Below are positions 33,156-42,599 of a stretch of DNA of 64,000 nucleotides, piece by piece. Position numbers and translations under genes: made by a program. Position 1 is the stretch's first letter. Each line of letters starts with the position of its first letter. Under the pieces are notes generated by a model. The model did not search any database. It was not told the DNA's origin and saw only the letters and a program-made list of their open reading frames with translations. The stretch is from NCBI RefSeq assembly GCF_030817415.1, contig NZ_JAUSZI010000002.1, positions 6,138,001 through 6,202,000 on the forward strand, given 5' to 3'. The stretch comes from Streptomyces umbrinus. GTDB taxonomy: Bacteria > Actinomycetota > Actinomycetes > Streptomycetales > Streptomycetaceae.

Positions 33156-34484
33156 GTGGGCGTGGAGGACTATCGGCGGATCGCCGACCGGCTGGCCGAG
33201 GAGATCCTCACGGGGCGGCTGAAGGCCGGTGAACGGCTGCCGCCGCAGCGGGTGTTCGCGAAGCGGCGGCGCATCGCGGGGTCCACCGCCGGGCGCGTGT
33301 ACGGGGAGTTGGTGCGCCGGGGCCTGGTCGTCGGGGAGGTCGGGCGCGGCACCTTCGTACGGGCGGCGCCGGTGCCGTCGGGGCGGGCCCTCGCCGAGCC
33401 GGCGACCACGGCGGTCGTCAATCTGGAGCTCAACTACCCGTCCGTGGAAGGGCAGTCGGAGCTGCTGGCCGGCGGACTCGTGCCGCTGTTGCGGCCCGAT
33501 GTGCTGGGGGAGGTGACCCGTGCGGTTCCCGCCACCGGGACCGCCGCCGCGCGCGAGGCCGCCGCCGGGCTGCTGGCCGGATCGGGGTGGCGGCCCCACC
33601 CGGAGCAGCTGCTCTTCGCCGGGAACGCACGGCAGGCCATCGCGGGCGCGCTCGCCTCGCTGGTACGGCCCGGCGGGCGGGTGGGGGTCGAGGCACTGAC
33701 GTATCCGCTGGTCAAGGAGATCGCGGCGCGGATCGGGTGCGTGCTCGTACCGCTGGAGACGGACGGGGAAGGGCTGCTGCCCGGGGCCGTCGCCGCCGCC
33801 CACCGCTCCGCGCCGCTCTCCGCCCTCTACGTCCAGCCGACCCTGCACAACCCCACCTCGGCCACGATGGGGGACGCGCGCAAGCGTGAACTCGCGGAGG
33901 TGGTTCGGGAGTTGGGACTGCCGGTCGTGGAGGACCGGATCTGGTCGTTCCTGCACGAGGAGGGCGTGCCGTTCGCCGCGTACGCCCCCGAGCGCGTCCA
34001 TGTCGTCGACGGGCTGTCCAAGCGGGTCGCGCCCGGGCTCACCGTCGGGTTTCTCGTCGTGCCCGAGGGGCGCGTCGAGGCGGCGGCCGGGGCGCTGCGG
34101 TCGGGCGGGTGGACGGCGGGACGGTTCGCGCTGGAGGCGGGGACGCGGTGGATCCAGGACGGGGTCGTGGACCGGCTGGTCGCCGACCGGCGCGCGGACG
34201 CCGCCCGGCGGCAGCGGGTCGTCGCGGAACTGCTCGACGGATTCGCCGTACGCGCCGACCCGTCCGCGTACTACGCCTGGTGGGAGCTGCCGTCGCCGTG
34301 GCGCGCCGACACCTTCACGGCGGCCGCGGCGGCGCGCGGGATCGCGATCACGCCGGGGCCCGTCTTCGCGGTGGGGGCGCAGGCGGCGCCGGACGCCGTC
34401 AGGCTCGGGCTCGCGTCGGTTCCGGTGCCGGCGCTGGGGCAGGCGCTGCGGACGCTTCGCGACGTCGCGCGTGGTGGTCCATGA
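33156..34484 (+). CDS. MocR-family regulator: GntR helix-turn-helix plus aminotransferase fold
   Basis: GTG start (33162 is an alternative). The 442-residue protein has an N-terminal GntR winged helix (YRRIADRLAEEILTGRLKAG, RRIAGSTAGRVYGELVRRG) and a class I aminotransferase domain. Its PLP-binding Lys lies in VDGLSKRVAPG near residue 288. Such proteins use PLP as effector, and amine or vitamin B6 genes are common targets. The likely target is the divergent hydrolase. Its 3' end overlaps the convergent membrane-protein gene by 86 bases. Confidence 0.92.
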   Translation: MGVEDYRRIADRLAEEILTGRLKAGERLPPQRVFAKRRRIAGSTAGRVYGELVRRGLVVGEVGRGTFVRAAPVPSGRALAEPATTAVVNLELNYPSVEGQSELLAGGLVPLLRPDVLGEVTRAVPATGTAAAREAAAGLLAGSGWRPHPEQLLFAGNARQAIAGALASLVRPGGRVGVEALTYPLVKEIAARIGCVLVPLETDGEGLLPGAVAAAHRSAPLSALYVQPTLHNPTSATMGDARKRELAEVVRELGLPVVEDRIWSFLHEEGVPFAAYAPERVHVVDGLSKRVAPGLTVGFLVVPEGRVEAAAGALRSGGWTAGRFALEAGTRWIQDGVVDRLVADRRADAARRQRVVAELLDGFAVRADPSAYYAWWELPSPWRADTFTAAAAARGIAITPGPVFAVGAQAAPDAVRLGLASVPVPALGQALRTLRDVARGGP

Positions 34485-35283
34485 GCCAGGTCGTGGCGGC
34501 GACGGTGAGGCCAAGGGCCAGGATGAACCAGGTGGCCGTGCGAAGGGTTGAGGTCAGGGCGTCGTAGACGGTGCCCGCCGCCGCCCGGGAGACATGGGTG
34601 GGGAGGTCGGCGAGCGTCAGGGCGCGGCCGATGACCGTGGCGAGGGCCAGCAGGGCTGCGCCCAGGGCCATGCCGAGTGCCGTGGCCGTGACGGCCTGGC
34701 GGCGGCGTACGGCCAGCAGGATGCCGCTGACGGCCAGGGCGACCGCCGCGAGCGGGAGCCAGAAGCCCGCGATCTCCAGCACGTGGAACCCCTTTCGGAG
34801 CGTGCTCAGCTCCTGGGCCTCAAGGACAGTGACCTCGGTGTGCTCGATGGGGATGCGGTTCGCCAACGGCACCCGGTCGTAGGACAGCTGGGACTTCAGC
34901 TGCTGGGTGACGGGTGCCAGGTCGAGCGTGACGGCGCCCTCGCGGCTGCTGCGCAGGGCCCGCAGGACGGCGTCGTGCGCGGCCCGGTTCGCCGTGTTCC
35001 AGGCCGCGCGGAAGGCCTCCGTACCGGTGAAGGACCGCACCGCCCTGCGCACGTACGCGCGGACCTCGCTCTCCAGCGGTCCGACCTCGATCTGGTTCAT
35101 GACGCCGTCGGTGACCGAGTCGGCGATCGCGCTCTGGACGTCGGGCCCGGCGGCGAGGGGCGCCATCGTGTCGACGTACCGTCCGGTGTCGCCGATCTCG
35201 TACTTCGCCCATGCCGAAAGCCCGCCCAGCGGCACGAGGACGCAGGCGAGCACGATCAGCACCGCCGAGAGGACTTTCCGCAC
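34399..35283 (-). CDS. Membrane protein with large extracytoplasmic domain
   Basis: The 294-residue protein has an N-terminal helix (VLSAVLIVLACVLVPLGGL), an extracytoplasmic helical domain of about 140 residues and three C-terminal membrane helices. A Pro/Ala tail ends the protein. It resembles a Streptomyces family of unknown function. Its 3' end runs 86 bases into the convergent MocR gene. Confidence 0.75.
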   Translation of the reverse strand: MRKVLSAVLIVLACVLVPLGGLSAWAKYEIGDTGRYVDTMAPLAAGPDVQSAIADSVTDGVMNQIEVGPLESEVRAYVRRAVRSFTGTEAFRAAWNTANRAAHDAVLRALRSSREGAVTLDLAPVTQQLKSQLSYDRVPLANRIPIEHTEVTVLEAQELSTLRKGFHVLEIAGFWLPLAAVALAVSGILLAVRRRQAVTATALGMALGAALLALATVIGRALTLADLPTHVSRAAAGTVYDALTSTLRTATWFILALGLTVAATTWLMDHHARRREASAAPAPAPAPEPTRARA

Positions 35284-35297
35284 CCCTCAAGGAAGAA

Positions 35298-35335
35298 CCC
35301 CGGCCGTGACCTCCGCCATCGGGGCACGGCCGGGG
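35298..35335. terminator. Terminator after the ABC permease gene
   Basis: CCCCGGCCGTG (35298-35308) pairs with CACGGCCGGGG (35325-35335). It lies between the permease stop and the next minus-strand gene. Confidence 0.75.
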
Positions 35336-35412
35336 TGACTGCATCCGGGCCTGGATTGCGTTCTTCCGGGGGACAACGGGCCCCCGGGAGAGCGTGTGGT
35401 GGTGGAACCGCG

Positions 35413-36273
35413 CTACTTGCGGTTGTAGAGCCGCATCGTCACCGGGCCGAAGACCGCGACCAACAGTCCGGCCCAGCCCAGCGACCACGCGATCTCCGCG
35501 GTCGGCCAGGAGCCGTCCATCAGACCGCGCACCGCCGAGGACAGATGCGTGATCGGGTTGTTGTTGACGAAGGCCTGCAGCCAGCCCGGCATCGTCTCGG
35601 GGCGGACGAAGATGTCGCTCAGGAAGGTCAGCGGGAAAAGGATCATCATGCTGACGCCCATCACCGACTTCTCCGTGCGCAGCAGCAGGCCGAACATCGT
35701 CCACACCCAGGAGAAGGCGAAGGAGAAGATCAGCAGGAGGACCACCCCTCCGAGCACTCCCTGGAAGCCGCCGTCCGGGCGGAAGCCCATGATCAGGCCC
35801 ACCGACAGCATCACGACCGACGCCATCGCGTAGCGCAGGGCGTCCCCGAGCAGATAGCCGACCAGCGTCGACGGACGCCAGATGGGCAGCGAGCGGAAGC
35901 GGTCGAAGACACCCTTCTCGATGTCGATGTTGACCGCGAGACCCGTGTACATCGTGATCATGGTGACGGACATGACGAGGATGCCGGGCAGCAGGTACTG
36001 GATGTACTCGCGCGGGGAGCCCGCCAGGGCCCCGCCGAACAGATACGTGTACATCAGCACCAGCATGATCGGGAACGCCGTCACGTCGAAGAGCTGCTCG
36101 GGCACGTGCTTGATCTTGAGCATCGCGCGCCAGCCGAAGGTGAGGGACGTCCGGATCGCGTTCGGCCGCGGCGGGCGCTCGGTGGCGACGAGCAGCGCGG
36201 CCAGGCTCTCGGTACTGACCGGCGCGAGGTCGGCGGTGTCTGTGCCGTTGGTGGGCTTGGTCGCGGTGCTCAT
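35413..36273 (-). CDS. ABC-2 type transporter permease, DrrB-like
   Basis: The 286-residue protein has six predicted membrane helices in the C-terminal 230 residues, with the ABC-2 pattern [30 protein letters not shown] and [19 protein letters not shown]. It starts as ATGA in the stop of the ATPase gene. With that ATPase it forms a DrrAB-like exporter for a hydrophobic compound or drug. Confidence 0.93.
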   Translation of the reverse strand: MSTATKPTNGTDTADLAPVSTESLAALLVATERPPRPNAIRTSLTFGWRAMLKIKHVPEQLFDVTAFPIMLVLMYTYLFGGALAGSPREYIQYLLPGILVMSVTMITMYTGLAVNIDIEKGVFDRFRSLPIWRPSTLVGYLLGDALRYAMASVVMLSVGLIMGFRPDGGFQGVLGGVVLLLIFSFAFSWVWTMFGLLLRTEKSVMGVSMMILFPLTFLSDIFVRPETMPGWLQAFVNNNPITHLSSAVRGLMDGSWPTAEIAWSLGWAGLLVAVFGPVTMRLYNRK

Positions 36274-37325
36274 GCCGTGGCCTCTTTCGTCTGCTGCTGT
36301 GCCTGCTTCGTCGGCGGCTGGGGTGAGGTCTCTGCGTGGTCGGACTTGCCGGTGAGGGCGAGGAACACCTCGTCGAGACTCGGCTGGCCCAGGGAGAAGT
36401 TGTCGACGGTGATGCCCGCGTGGGCCAGCTCGGCGAGGGCACGGGACGCCTTCTCGGCGGCCCCGGCCCCGTTCGAGGAGCCGTTGCCGACCCGGGCCGT
36501 CAGTGCCACCGGGTCCGGCTCAAGCTGGACGTCCGCGTCGAGGGCCTGCCTCAGCAGCCGCTCGGCGTCCGGCCGCTGGTGCGCGTCCCGCAGCCGTACG
36601 TGCACGGCTCCCGCGCCCACCGACGCCTTCAGCTCGCCCTTGGTGCCCTCGGCGATGACCTTGCCCTTGTCGATGACGGCGATCCGGGCCGCCAACTGGT
36701 CGGCCTCGTCCAGGTACTGGGTGGTGAGCAGGACCGTGGTCCCCTGGGCGACGACCGCCCGCACGATCTCCCACACCTGGTTGCGGCTGCGCGGGTCAAG
36801 GCCCGTCGTCGGCTCGTCCAGGAACAGCAGGTCGGGGGTGTTGAGGATGGACGCGGCGATGTCGATACGGCGCCGCATGCCGCCCGAGTAGTTCTTCACC
36901 TGGCGGGCCGCCGCCTCCGACAGACCGAAGGCGTCGAGGAGCTGGGCCGCCCGGTCGTACGAGGCCTTCTTGCTGTGGCCCGTCAGCCGCGCCAGCAGCA
37001 CGAGGTTCTCCGTGCCCGTCAGGTCCTCGTCCACCGAGGCGTACTGCCCGGTCAGGCTCACCCTGGTCCGTACGGCGTCCGCCTCCCGTACGACGTCGTG
37101 GCCGAAGACGTGGGCCTCGCCGCCGTCGGGGCGCAGCAGGGTCGCCAGCATGCGCACGGTCGTCGTCTTGCCGGCTCCGTTCGGACCGAGCAGGCCGTAC
37201 ACGGTGCCGGCCTCGATGCGCAGGTCCACGCCGTCGACGGCGCGGTTGTCGCCGAAGGTCTTCACCAGACCCGCGGTCTCGATGGCCGGCCCGGCCCATT
37301 GGTCGGTGCGGTTCTTGCTCGTCAT
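36270..37325 (-). CDS. ABC transporter ATP-binding protein, DrrA-like
   Basis: The 351-residue protein has Walker [10 protein letters not shown], signature [12 protein letters not shown], Walker [13 protein letters not shown] and a switch His region ([13 protein letters not shown]). The C-terminal extension ([18 protein letters not shown] and [23 protein letters not shown]) is the DrrA-type domain. It powers the DrrB-like permease encoded downstream. No biosynthetic cluster is next to it, so this is probably a resistance or housekeeping exporter. Confidence 0.95.
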   Translation of the reverse strand: MTSKNRTDQWAGPAIETAGLVKTFGDNRAVDGVDLRIEAGTVYGLLGPNGAGKTTTVRMLATLLRPDGGEAHVFGHDVVREADAVRTRVSLTGQYASVDEDLTGTENLVLLARLTGHSKKASYDRAAQLLDAFGLSEAAARQVKNYSGGMRRRIDIAASILNTPDLLFLDEPTTGLDPRSRNQVWEIVRAVVAQGTTVLLTTQYLDEADQLAARIAVIDKGKVIAEGTKGELKASVGAGAVHVRLRDAHQRPDAERLLRQALDADVQLEPDPVALTARVGNGSSNGAGAAEKASRALAELAHAGITVDNFSLGQPSLDEVFLALTGKSDHAETSPQPPTKQAQQQTKEATA

Positions 37326-37634
37326 GTCGGTCCGCCCATCCGCGTCGTTCTCTCGTGCCTGCTGTCGGTTTTCGAGGTCTTCGAGATCTTGAGGTCTTCG
37401 AGGTCTCTCGCGGCGCTTCCGTAGCTCTCAGGGTGCGTCCGCGGGGCCCGAAGAGCATCGGTCTGTCGACGCAGTCCTCGATCGGTCTCGAGATGCAGAC
37501 CCTGGGACGCACGAAAACTCATCGGCGGGGAGGCAGGAGATTTCTCCGTCGTTCTCCCTGGGCTCCGGTGGAGGGTTCACCCGAACGGGTGTTTCCTGGT
37601 TCTGGGGACGGAGGCGGGGAGAAGGAGGCCGATC
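37326..37634. other. Divergent intergenic region with 9-bp tandem repeats
   Basis: The 309-base region separates the ABC operon and the SH3 gene. At 37371-37405 the unit TTCGAGGTC occurs four times with small changes, 46-80 bases upstream of the ATPase start. It could be a regulator-binding array. Nothing else was seen. Confidence 0.55.
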
Positions 37635-38198
37635 ATGGGCATCACTCCGGCCCTGCGGACCCTTGCGATCGCCCTGGTCAGCGGCGGTGTGCTGACGGTG
37701 GCCGCCGCCGGTACGGCGACGGCGGGCGGCACGGCTTCTCCCGGTCCGGCGGCAGGAGATTCCGGTCGAGGCGGCTCCGAGGATCCGGTGTGGGGCACCG
37801 TCGTCTCCCGCGGCGACCTGAATGTGCGGGCCCATCCCGACACCGGCTCGGCCGTGCTCGGGCGGCTCTCGCCGGGCAGCCAGGACCGGGTCGCCTGCGT
37901 GGCGCGCGGCACGCACGTGTTCGGCAACCCGCACTGGTACTGGCTCGTCGGGGCGCGTGCCTGGGCGAGTGCCGCGTTCGTGGACATCGGCGGGGCGGGG
38001 GTGCCGCGGTGCTCCGACCCCTGCGAGGGGGCCTGGAAGGACCGGTGGCACGACGGTTCGGGGGGCTGCAACGGCTGCGACGACGGTTCCTGGAGCTCCA
38101 CCGGCTCCTGGAGCGCGTCCGGTTCGTGGAGCTGGAGCTTCTCCGGCTCCTGGGACGCCTCGGGCTCGGGCTGGGAGTGGGTGCCCGGCGGGCGGTGA
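37635..38198 (+). CDS. Secreted SH3-domain protein with Ser/Trp/Gly tail
   Basis: ATG follows AAGGAGG. The 187-residue protein has a Sec signal (ALRTLAIALVSGGVLTVAAAGTATA). A bacterial SH3 domain follows (VSRGDLNVRAHPDTGSAVLG to WYWLVGARAWASAAFVDI). A short Cys-containing part (PRCSDPCEG, GGCNGCDDG) and a tail of SGSW repeats complete it. It probably binds the cell wall. The tail may be extended and sticky; function unknown. Confidence 0.85.
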   Translation: MGITPALRTLAIALVSGGVLTVAAAGTATAGGTASPGPAAGDSGRGGSEDPVWGTVVSRGDLNVRAHPDTGSAVLGRLSPGSQDRVACVARGTHVFGNPHWYWLVGARAWASAAFVDIGGAGVPRCSDPCEGAWKDRWHDGSGGCNGCDDGSWSSTGSWSASGSWSWSFSGSWDASGSGWEWVPGGR

Positions 38199-38259
38199 GT
38201 CCGAGGAGAACGGGTGGCCCGGGACGGGGAGATGTGGGTGAGGCCCGGGCCACCCGCAC

Positions 38260-38304
38260 ACGTAGTACCGGCCTGTGCCCGATGGGCACAGGCCGGTACT
38301 ACGT
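38260..38304. terminator. 21-bp perfect hairpin between convergent genes
   Basis: ACGTAGTACCGG to CTGTGCCC (38260-38280) is the exact complement of 38284-38304, with a GAT loop. It is a bidirectional terminator. Confidence 0.85.
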
Positions 38305-38325
38305 CGTTCGCCGTCGTTCGCCGGT

Positions 38326-38724
38326 TCACTCCTCGGTCGTGTAGTAGCGGTAGAACACCACCGCGAACACGCCCGCGGCGATCACGAGGGAGATGCCCGA
38401 GGACTTGAGGATGCTGGCGTCCGTGAGGCTGTAGAGGAACCCGAACGAGATGCCCGCGAACACCGCCCACGCGAGGGCCCTGGCCTCCCGGGGGAGGCGT
38501 GGGGCGACGGTGTGGATGCCCTGCGCGACCACGGCGAACAGGACCGCCGAGACGACGCCCAGGAGGACGTTCCAGCCGGTGATCGGGCCCGAGTGGCGGT
38601 CGATGCCGGATGTCCAGAAGCCGTAGACGATGCCGCCGAGCGCCGGGATCGCGAGTTTCGCCGAGGCCGCCGTCGTTTTTGTGGCGGCGGTGGGTGTGCG
38701 TGGTGCGGGTGCCGCGTGAGTCAT
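38326..38724 (-). CDS. Small integral membrane protein
   Basis: The 132-residue protein has an Ala/Thr-rich N terminus and four hydrophobic helices (AIPALGGIVYGFWTSG, WNVLLGVVSAVLFAVVA, LAWAVFAGISFGFLYSL, GISLVIAAGVFAVVFYRY). It is conserved in Streptomyces; function unknown. Confidence 0.75.
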   Translation of the reverse strand: MTHAAPAPRTPTAATKTTAASAKLAIPALGGIVYGFWTSGIDRHSGPITGWNVLLGVVSAVLFAVVAQGIHTVAPRLPREARALAWAVFAGISFGFLYSLTDASILKSSGISLVIAAGVFAVVFYRYYTTEE

Positions 38725-38827
38725 CGGGCACTCCTCTCATTCGCCCCTGCCTTCCAGAGCACACCTGGGGGACGCCCCTGGCAAGTCGTGTGTCGGGTGC
38801 GGCTTGGCTGCCGCCGGCTTGTGTGTC

Positions 38828-38873
38828 ATGTGCGGCTGGGTGGGGGCTTGTCGCGCAGTTCCCCGCGCCCCTG
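38828..38873 (-). repeat. Dispersed intergenic repeat, copy 3
   Basis: GTGCGGCTGGGTGGGGGCTT then GTCGCGCAGTTCCCCGCGCC, in the same orientation as copy 2. It lies 100-150 bases upstream of the small membrane-protein gene start. Confidence 0.85.
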
Positions 38874-38896
38874 GGGTGGGTGGGGGTCGGCGTGGT

Positions 38897-38968
38897 GTGT
38901 CGGGTGCGGGTGCGTTTGGGCTGAGCGCGCAGTTCCCCGCGCCCCTGAAAGCGGGGCTGCGCCCCTGG
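38897..38968 (-). repeat. Dispersed intergenic repeat, copy 4
   Basis: GTGTGTCGGGTGCGGGTGCG, GAGCGCGCAGTTCCCCGC and GCGGGGCTGCGCCCCTGG. With copy 5 it forms a long inverted repeat with a stem of at least 20 bp. Confidence 0.85.
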
Positions 38969-38973
38969 CTTTT

Positions 38974-39026
38974 GTCTTTAGGGGCGCGGGGAACTGCGCG
39001 ACCAGCCCCCACCCGGCCGCACCCGA
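38974..39026 (+). repeat. Dispersed intergenic repeat, copy 5
   Basis: TCTTTAGGGGCGCGGGGAAC then TGCGCGACCAGCCCCCACCC in the orientation of copy 1. It is the inverted mate of copy 4, upstream of the PP2C gene. Confidence 0.85.
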
Positions 39027-39096
39027 AAACAAGCCGGCGCCGGCCATGTAGGAAAGTCGGCGTGCGCCAAGCACCCGGTCGTGCTTCGCTGGGCGG

Positions 39097-40260
39097 GTGA
39101 GCGCCGCGGATCCGGGCACCCGCGCCCGGCGGCAGCAGCTTCTCCGGGTGCGCGGCCGCAGCGTGGCCTGGGTACCACCCCTCCTCCTGCTCGTCGCCAT
39201 CGCGGTGGTCGACTGGAACACCTCGGGCGAGTTCAGGGTCATCTCCTGGATCGTCCTCGTCCCCGGCATCGCGGCGGCGATCTGCGGCGTCCGGGAAACA
39301 GCCGCCTTCGCCGTCCTCGCGCTCCTCACGTACATCGAGGTCGACGCCTCCTGGCCGCACCAGGACCAGACCGGCCTGCCGGACTTCATCCTCGTCGCCG
39401 TGGGCGGAGCCCTGGCGACGCTCGCCTGTGCCGTACGGGTCCGGGAGGAGCGCCGGATGCTGCACATGCGGGACGTGGCCGACACGACCCGCCGTACCGT
39501 GCTGCGCCCCCTCCCCACCCCGTGGGGCGGCCTCGACCACGCGGCCGTGTACCTGGCCGCCGACAGCGAGGCCCGCGTCGGCGGCGACTTCTACGACATC
39601 CAGCCCGGCCCGCACGGCACCCGGGTCCTCCTCGGGGACGTCCAGGGCAAGGGCCTGCCCGCGGTCGCGGCGGCCGCCGCCCTGCTGGGCACGTTCCGCG
39701 AGTCCGCGTACCACGAGGCCTCCCTGACCGTCGTCGCCGAACGGCTGGAGGTACGCATGGGCCGCCACCGCCAGTACGTCACGGACCTCGGCGAGGACCT
39801 GGACGGCGACCCCGCACGGGGCGTGGAGCGCTTCGCGACCGCGGTCCTCGTCGCCTTCCCGCCCCCGGGCTCCCCCGCGGGCCACATCGAGGTCGTCAAC
39901 TTCGGCCACGAACCCCCGCTGGTGGCGGGCCCGCGCGGCGTACGCGTCCTGCCGCCCGGCGACGGACTCCCGCTCGGCTTCTCCGGGCTCGCGGGCTCAG
40001 GCGCGGGCGTCCCGCCCGTCCGCAGGGTCCCCTTCGCCCCCGACGAGACCCTCCTCCTCGTCACCGACGGCGTGACCGAGGCCCGGGACGCGGCCGGCGT
40101 CTTCTTCCCCCTCCACGAACGCGTGACCCATGCCGTCACCACCGACCCCACCACCGCCCACCCCCACCGCCTGGTGGAACTGATCCGCGAGGGCACCCTC
40201 CACCACACGACCCACGTGGCGGACGACACAACGATCTTCGCGGTGAGGCCGGCCCCGTGA
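39097..40260 (+). CDS. Membrane PP2C/SpoIIE-type phosphatase
   Basis: GTG start. The 387-residue protein has about three hydrophobic N-terminal helices (PPLLLLVAIAVV, ISWIVLVPGIAAAICG, FAVLALLTYIEV) and then a SpoIIE/PP2C domain. The metal-binding motifs EARVGGDFYDI, LLGDVQGKGLPA, NFGHEPPL and LLVTDGVTEARD are intact. It would dephosphorylate anti-sigma-antagonist proteins. No sensor PAS/GAF domain is present, so input is probably through the membrane part. Confidence 0.93.
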   Translation: MSAADPGTRARRQQLLRVRGRSVAWVPPLLLLVAIAVVDWNTSGEFRVISWIVLVPGIAAAICGVRETAAFAVLALLTYIEVDASWPHQDQTGLPDFILVAVGGALATLACAVRVREERRMLHMRDVADTTRRTVLRPLPTPWGGLDHAAVYLAADSEARVGGDFYDIQPGPHGTRVLLGDVQGKGLPAVAAAAALLGTFRESAYHEASLTVVAERLEVRMGRHRQYVTDLGEDLDGDPARGVERFATAVLVAFPPPGSPAGHIEVVNFGHEPPLVAGPRGVRVLPPGDGLPLGFSGLAGSGAGVPPVRRVPFAPDETLLLVTDGVTEARDAAGVFFPLHERVTHAVTTDPTTAHPHRLVELIREGTLHHTTHVADDTTIFAVRPAP

Positions 40261-40290
40261 TGGAGACGGCCCAGGAGCAACCGCCTGCTT

Positions 40291-40336
40291 TCAAGGGGCG
40301 CGAGGAACTGCGCGACAAGCCCCCACCACCCCGCAG
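40291..40336 (+). repeat. Dispersed intergenic repeat, copy 6
   Basis: AAGGGGCGCGAGGAACTGCG then CGACAAGCCCCCACC, just after the phosphatase stop. The core has one change (GAG for GGG). Confidence 0.8.
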
Positions 40337-40448
40337 AGGCCGAACAAACCCCCACCACCCACCCCCTATCGCCCCCACCCCAACACCCTTTGCACCCGCA
40401 CCGGTTACCGTGCAGACCGTGGTGATCCAAGGGCAGGAGACAACGGCG

Positions 40449-41663
40449 ATGCCAGGAACCGTATTGCTGCTCGCAGCGTCGCCGACAGGCAAGAGCTGCC
40501 TCGTGGACGCGGCCTCCGTACTCCCCATACTCGCCGCCGTCGCCCCCGACGTGCTCTCCGGTACGGACACGGCCAACGTCGTCGAACTGGCCGACCCCCT
40601 GGAACCGCAGGCCGTCCTCACCCGCCTGCGCGCCGCCGCGACGGCCCCGGGCCCGCTCACGGTCTTCCTCACCGGCCAGCTCCAACTCGACCGCCGCCAA
40701 CGGCTCCCGCACCTCGCGCTGGCCCGTACGACCGCCGCGACCGTCCGCTACACCGGCTTCCCCTGGCACTGGATCCGCGAGGAGCTCCGGCTGCGTGCGC
40801 CGGGCAGTACGGCGGTCGTCGTCGACCTGCACACGGACGCGGAGACCTGGCAGCACCTGGCCGGCCAGCCGCTCACCGTGGGACCGGGCGCCCTGCTGTA
40901 CGGCCGCGTCGCCCCGCCTCCCCCGCGGCGCGCGGTGGCGTCGCCCACGTACATGAAGGCCGTGGCCACGATCCTCCGCAGCGGTCACCGGCCGCCGCTC
41001 GCGCACCTCCACCAGCAGGCGCTGACACGGTCGTCGGGCGAGGACCCGGAGGCCGCCCGCCGGGACATCGTGCTGGCGGTCGACCCCACGCAGCCAACCC
41101 GGCCCCCACAGCCCGTGCATCCCGCACAGCCGCCCATGCACCCCGTACCCGGTTTCCGGCCCGCACCCCCTCCCGTACCCGCCCCCGTCCCGGTGTCCGT
41201 ACCGGCCCCCGCCTCCCCCATGGCACCTCCGCCCCCGCCCTCCGACCCCCACGCCGAGATCACCGCCGCCGTCGAGAGCGGCAGGCATGCCGAGGCCGCG
41301 GAGCTGGCCGGGCGGCGGGAGCAGGAAGCGCTGCGGGCGCACGGGCCCGGCGCCGACGAGGTCGTGCACTGGATGGAAGTACGGGCGGATCTGGCCATGT
41401 TCGCGGGCGACGCGGAGCTCAGCTGCCGGATCTGGCTGGCGGTGGCCGACGTACGGCTGGCCGCGGGGCAGGAGCCGGGCGCGCCCGGTGTCGAGGCGGC
41501 CGTGGACCGGGCGCATCACCAGTGGGGCCGTATCGACGACTCCGCGCGGGCCCGTGAGCTCGGGCCCGCGCTGGCCGACCTGCGCCTGCGCGTTCCGGGG
41601 CGTCGGCAGGGGGCGCTGGACGATGTCCAGCGGAACCTCAGCCGGCTTCAGGCGCAGGTCTGA
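40449..41663 (+). CDS. Uncharacterised protein with Pro-rich linker
   Basis: ATG 40449 follows CAGGAG; an upstream GTG at 40419 is less supported. The 404-residue protein has an N-terminal alpha/beta domain (about 1-190; VLLLAASPTGKSCLVDAASV, VFLTGQLQLD, STAVVVDLHTD). The P-loop-like PTGKSCL may be coincidental. A Pro-rich linker (210-260) and a helical TPR-like C-terminal domain (EAAELAGRREQEALRAHG, VHWMEVRADLAMFAGD) follow. I do not recognise the family. It lies 188 bases after a PP2C gene on the same strand and may share a function with it. Confidence 0.65.
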   Translation: MPGTVLLLAASPTGKSCLVDAASVLPILAAVAPDVLSGTDTANVVELADPLEPQAVLTRLRAAATAPGPLTVFLTGQLQLDRRQRLPHLALARTTAATVRYTGFPWHWIREELRLRAPGSTAVVVDLHTDAETWQHLAGQPLTVGPGALLYGRVAPPPPRRAVASPTYMKAVATILRSGHRPPLAHLHQQALTRSSGEDPEAARRDIVLAVDPTQPTRPPQPVHPAQPPMHPVPGFRPAPPPVPAPVPVSVPAPASPMAPPPPPSDPHAEITAAVESGRHAEAAELAGRREQEALRAHGPGADEVVHWMEVRADLAMFAGDAELSCRIWLAVADVRLAAGQEPGAPGVEAAVDRAHHQWGRIDDSARARELGPALADLRLRVPGRRQGALDDVQRNLSRLQAQV

Positions 41664-41872
41664 CGAGGCTGAGCCTTTCCTCGTCGCCGGAAGGCGCAGG
41701 GGAGCGCGCTTCCGAGAAGAACAAGTGAATCAAGCCAAGATCACGAATCGGTCTGGGCCGGATCCAGAGTTCCCTCAGAAATCCCTATGCGGGTAGACGT
41801 CTCCCGGACGTGATGGCCGGGCACGGGGCGACGGTGCACCACCCGGCCGGGTTCTGCGCGGCTCGGCCGGGT

Positions 41873-42571
41873 TCAGTCCGCGCACAGCAGATAGCCCGTG
41901 CCGCGCACGGTCCGTATGAGTGCCTGACCGGGGCCGCCCAGTTTGCGGCGCAGGTAGTAGACGTACGTGTCGACGCTGCCCGAGCCCTCGGCGCGGTGGT
42001 TCCAGACGCGTTCCTGGATCTGGGCGCGGGTCAGCACGCGGCCGGGGTTCTCCATCAGGTAGCGCAGCAGGGCGAATTCGGTGGTCGTCAGGCTCACCGG
42101 CCGCCCGCCGGACCAGACTTCGTGCGTGTCGGCGTCCAGCCGTACGTCGCCGGCCAGCAGGCTGCGGCGTTCGGCCGAGCGGACCGAGGTGCGGCGCAGG
42201 AGCGCCCGGACCCGGGCCGCGAGTTCCCTGAGCTCGAAGGGCTTGGTGACGAAGTCGTCGCCGCCCAGGTCGAGTCCGCGGACGCGCTCGTCGACCGTGT
42301 CGCGGCCGGTGAGGAACATCACCGGCATGGTGTGGCCCCGCGTCCGCATCGTCCGGCAGACCTCGAAGCCGTCGATGCCGGGGAGGCCGACGTCGAGCAG
42401 GACGAGATCGGGGCTGTGGCGGGAGAGGGCCTCCAGCGCCTGGCGGCCCGTGGCGGCGCCGGTCACCCGGAAGCCGAGGAACTCCATCGCCGTGGTGAGC
42501 ATGGCGCGCACGCTCTCCTCGTCGTCGACGACGAGGAGATGGGCGGGGGCAGGGGAGACAGGGGTGGTCAT
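41873..42571 (-). CDS. Response regulator, OmpR/PhoB family, orphan
   Basis: The 232-residue protein has an intact receiver (VVDDEESVR, phospho-Asp in VLLDVGLPG near residue 60, Lys in TKPFELREL near 110). A winged-helix DNA-binding domain (SLTTTEFALLRYLMENPGRVLTRAQIQERVW, as separate elements) completes it. No sensor kinase lies downstream, where it would be expected. An IS110 element sits directly upstream. The kinase may have been lost or may be elsewhere. Confidence 0.92.
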   Translation of the reverse strand: MTTPVSPAPAHLLVVDDEESVRAMLTTAMEFLGFRVTGAATGRQALEALSRHSPDLVLLDVGLPGIDGFEVCRTMRTRGHTMPVMFLTGRDTVDERVRGLDLGGDDFVTKPFELRELAARVRALLRRTSVRSAERRSLLAGDVRLDADTHEVWSGGRPVSLTTTEFALLRYLMENPGRVLTRAQIQERVWNHRAEGSGSVDTYVYYLRRKLGGPGQALIRTVRGTGYLLCAD

Positions 42572-42599
42572 GTCCTGTCCTACCTTTCAAGAGTGGTTG

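Noticed and set aside
35413..37325. Part of an antibiotic gene cluster
   Set aside because: DrrAB-like genes stand alone; no polyketide, peptide or terpene biosynthetic genes are nearby.
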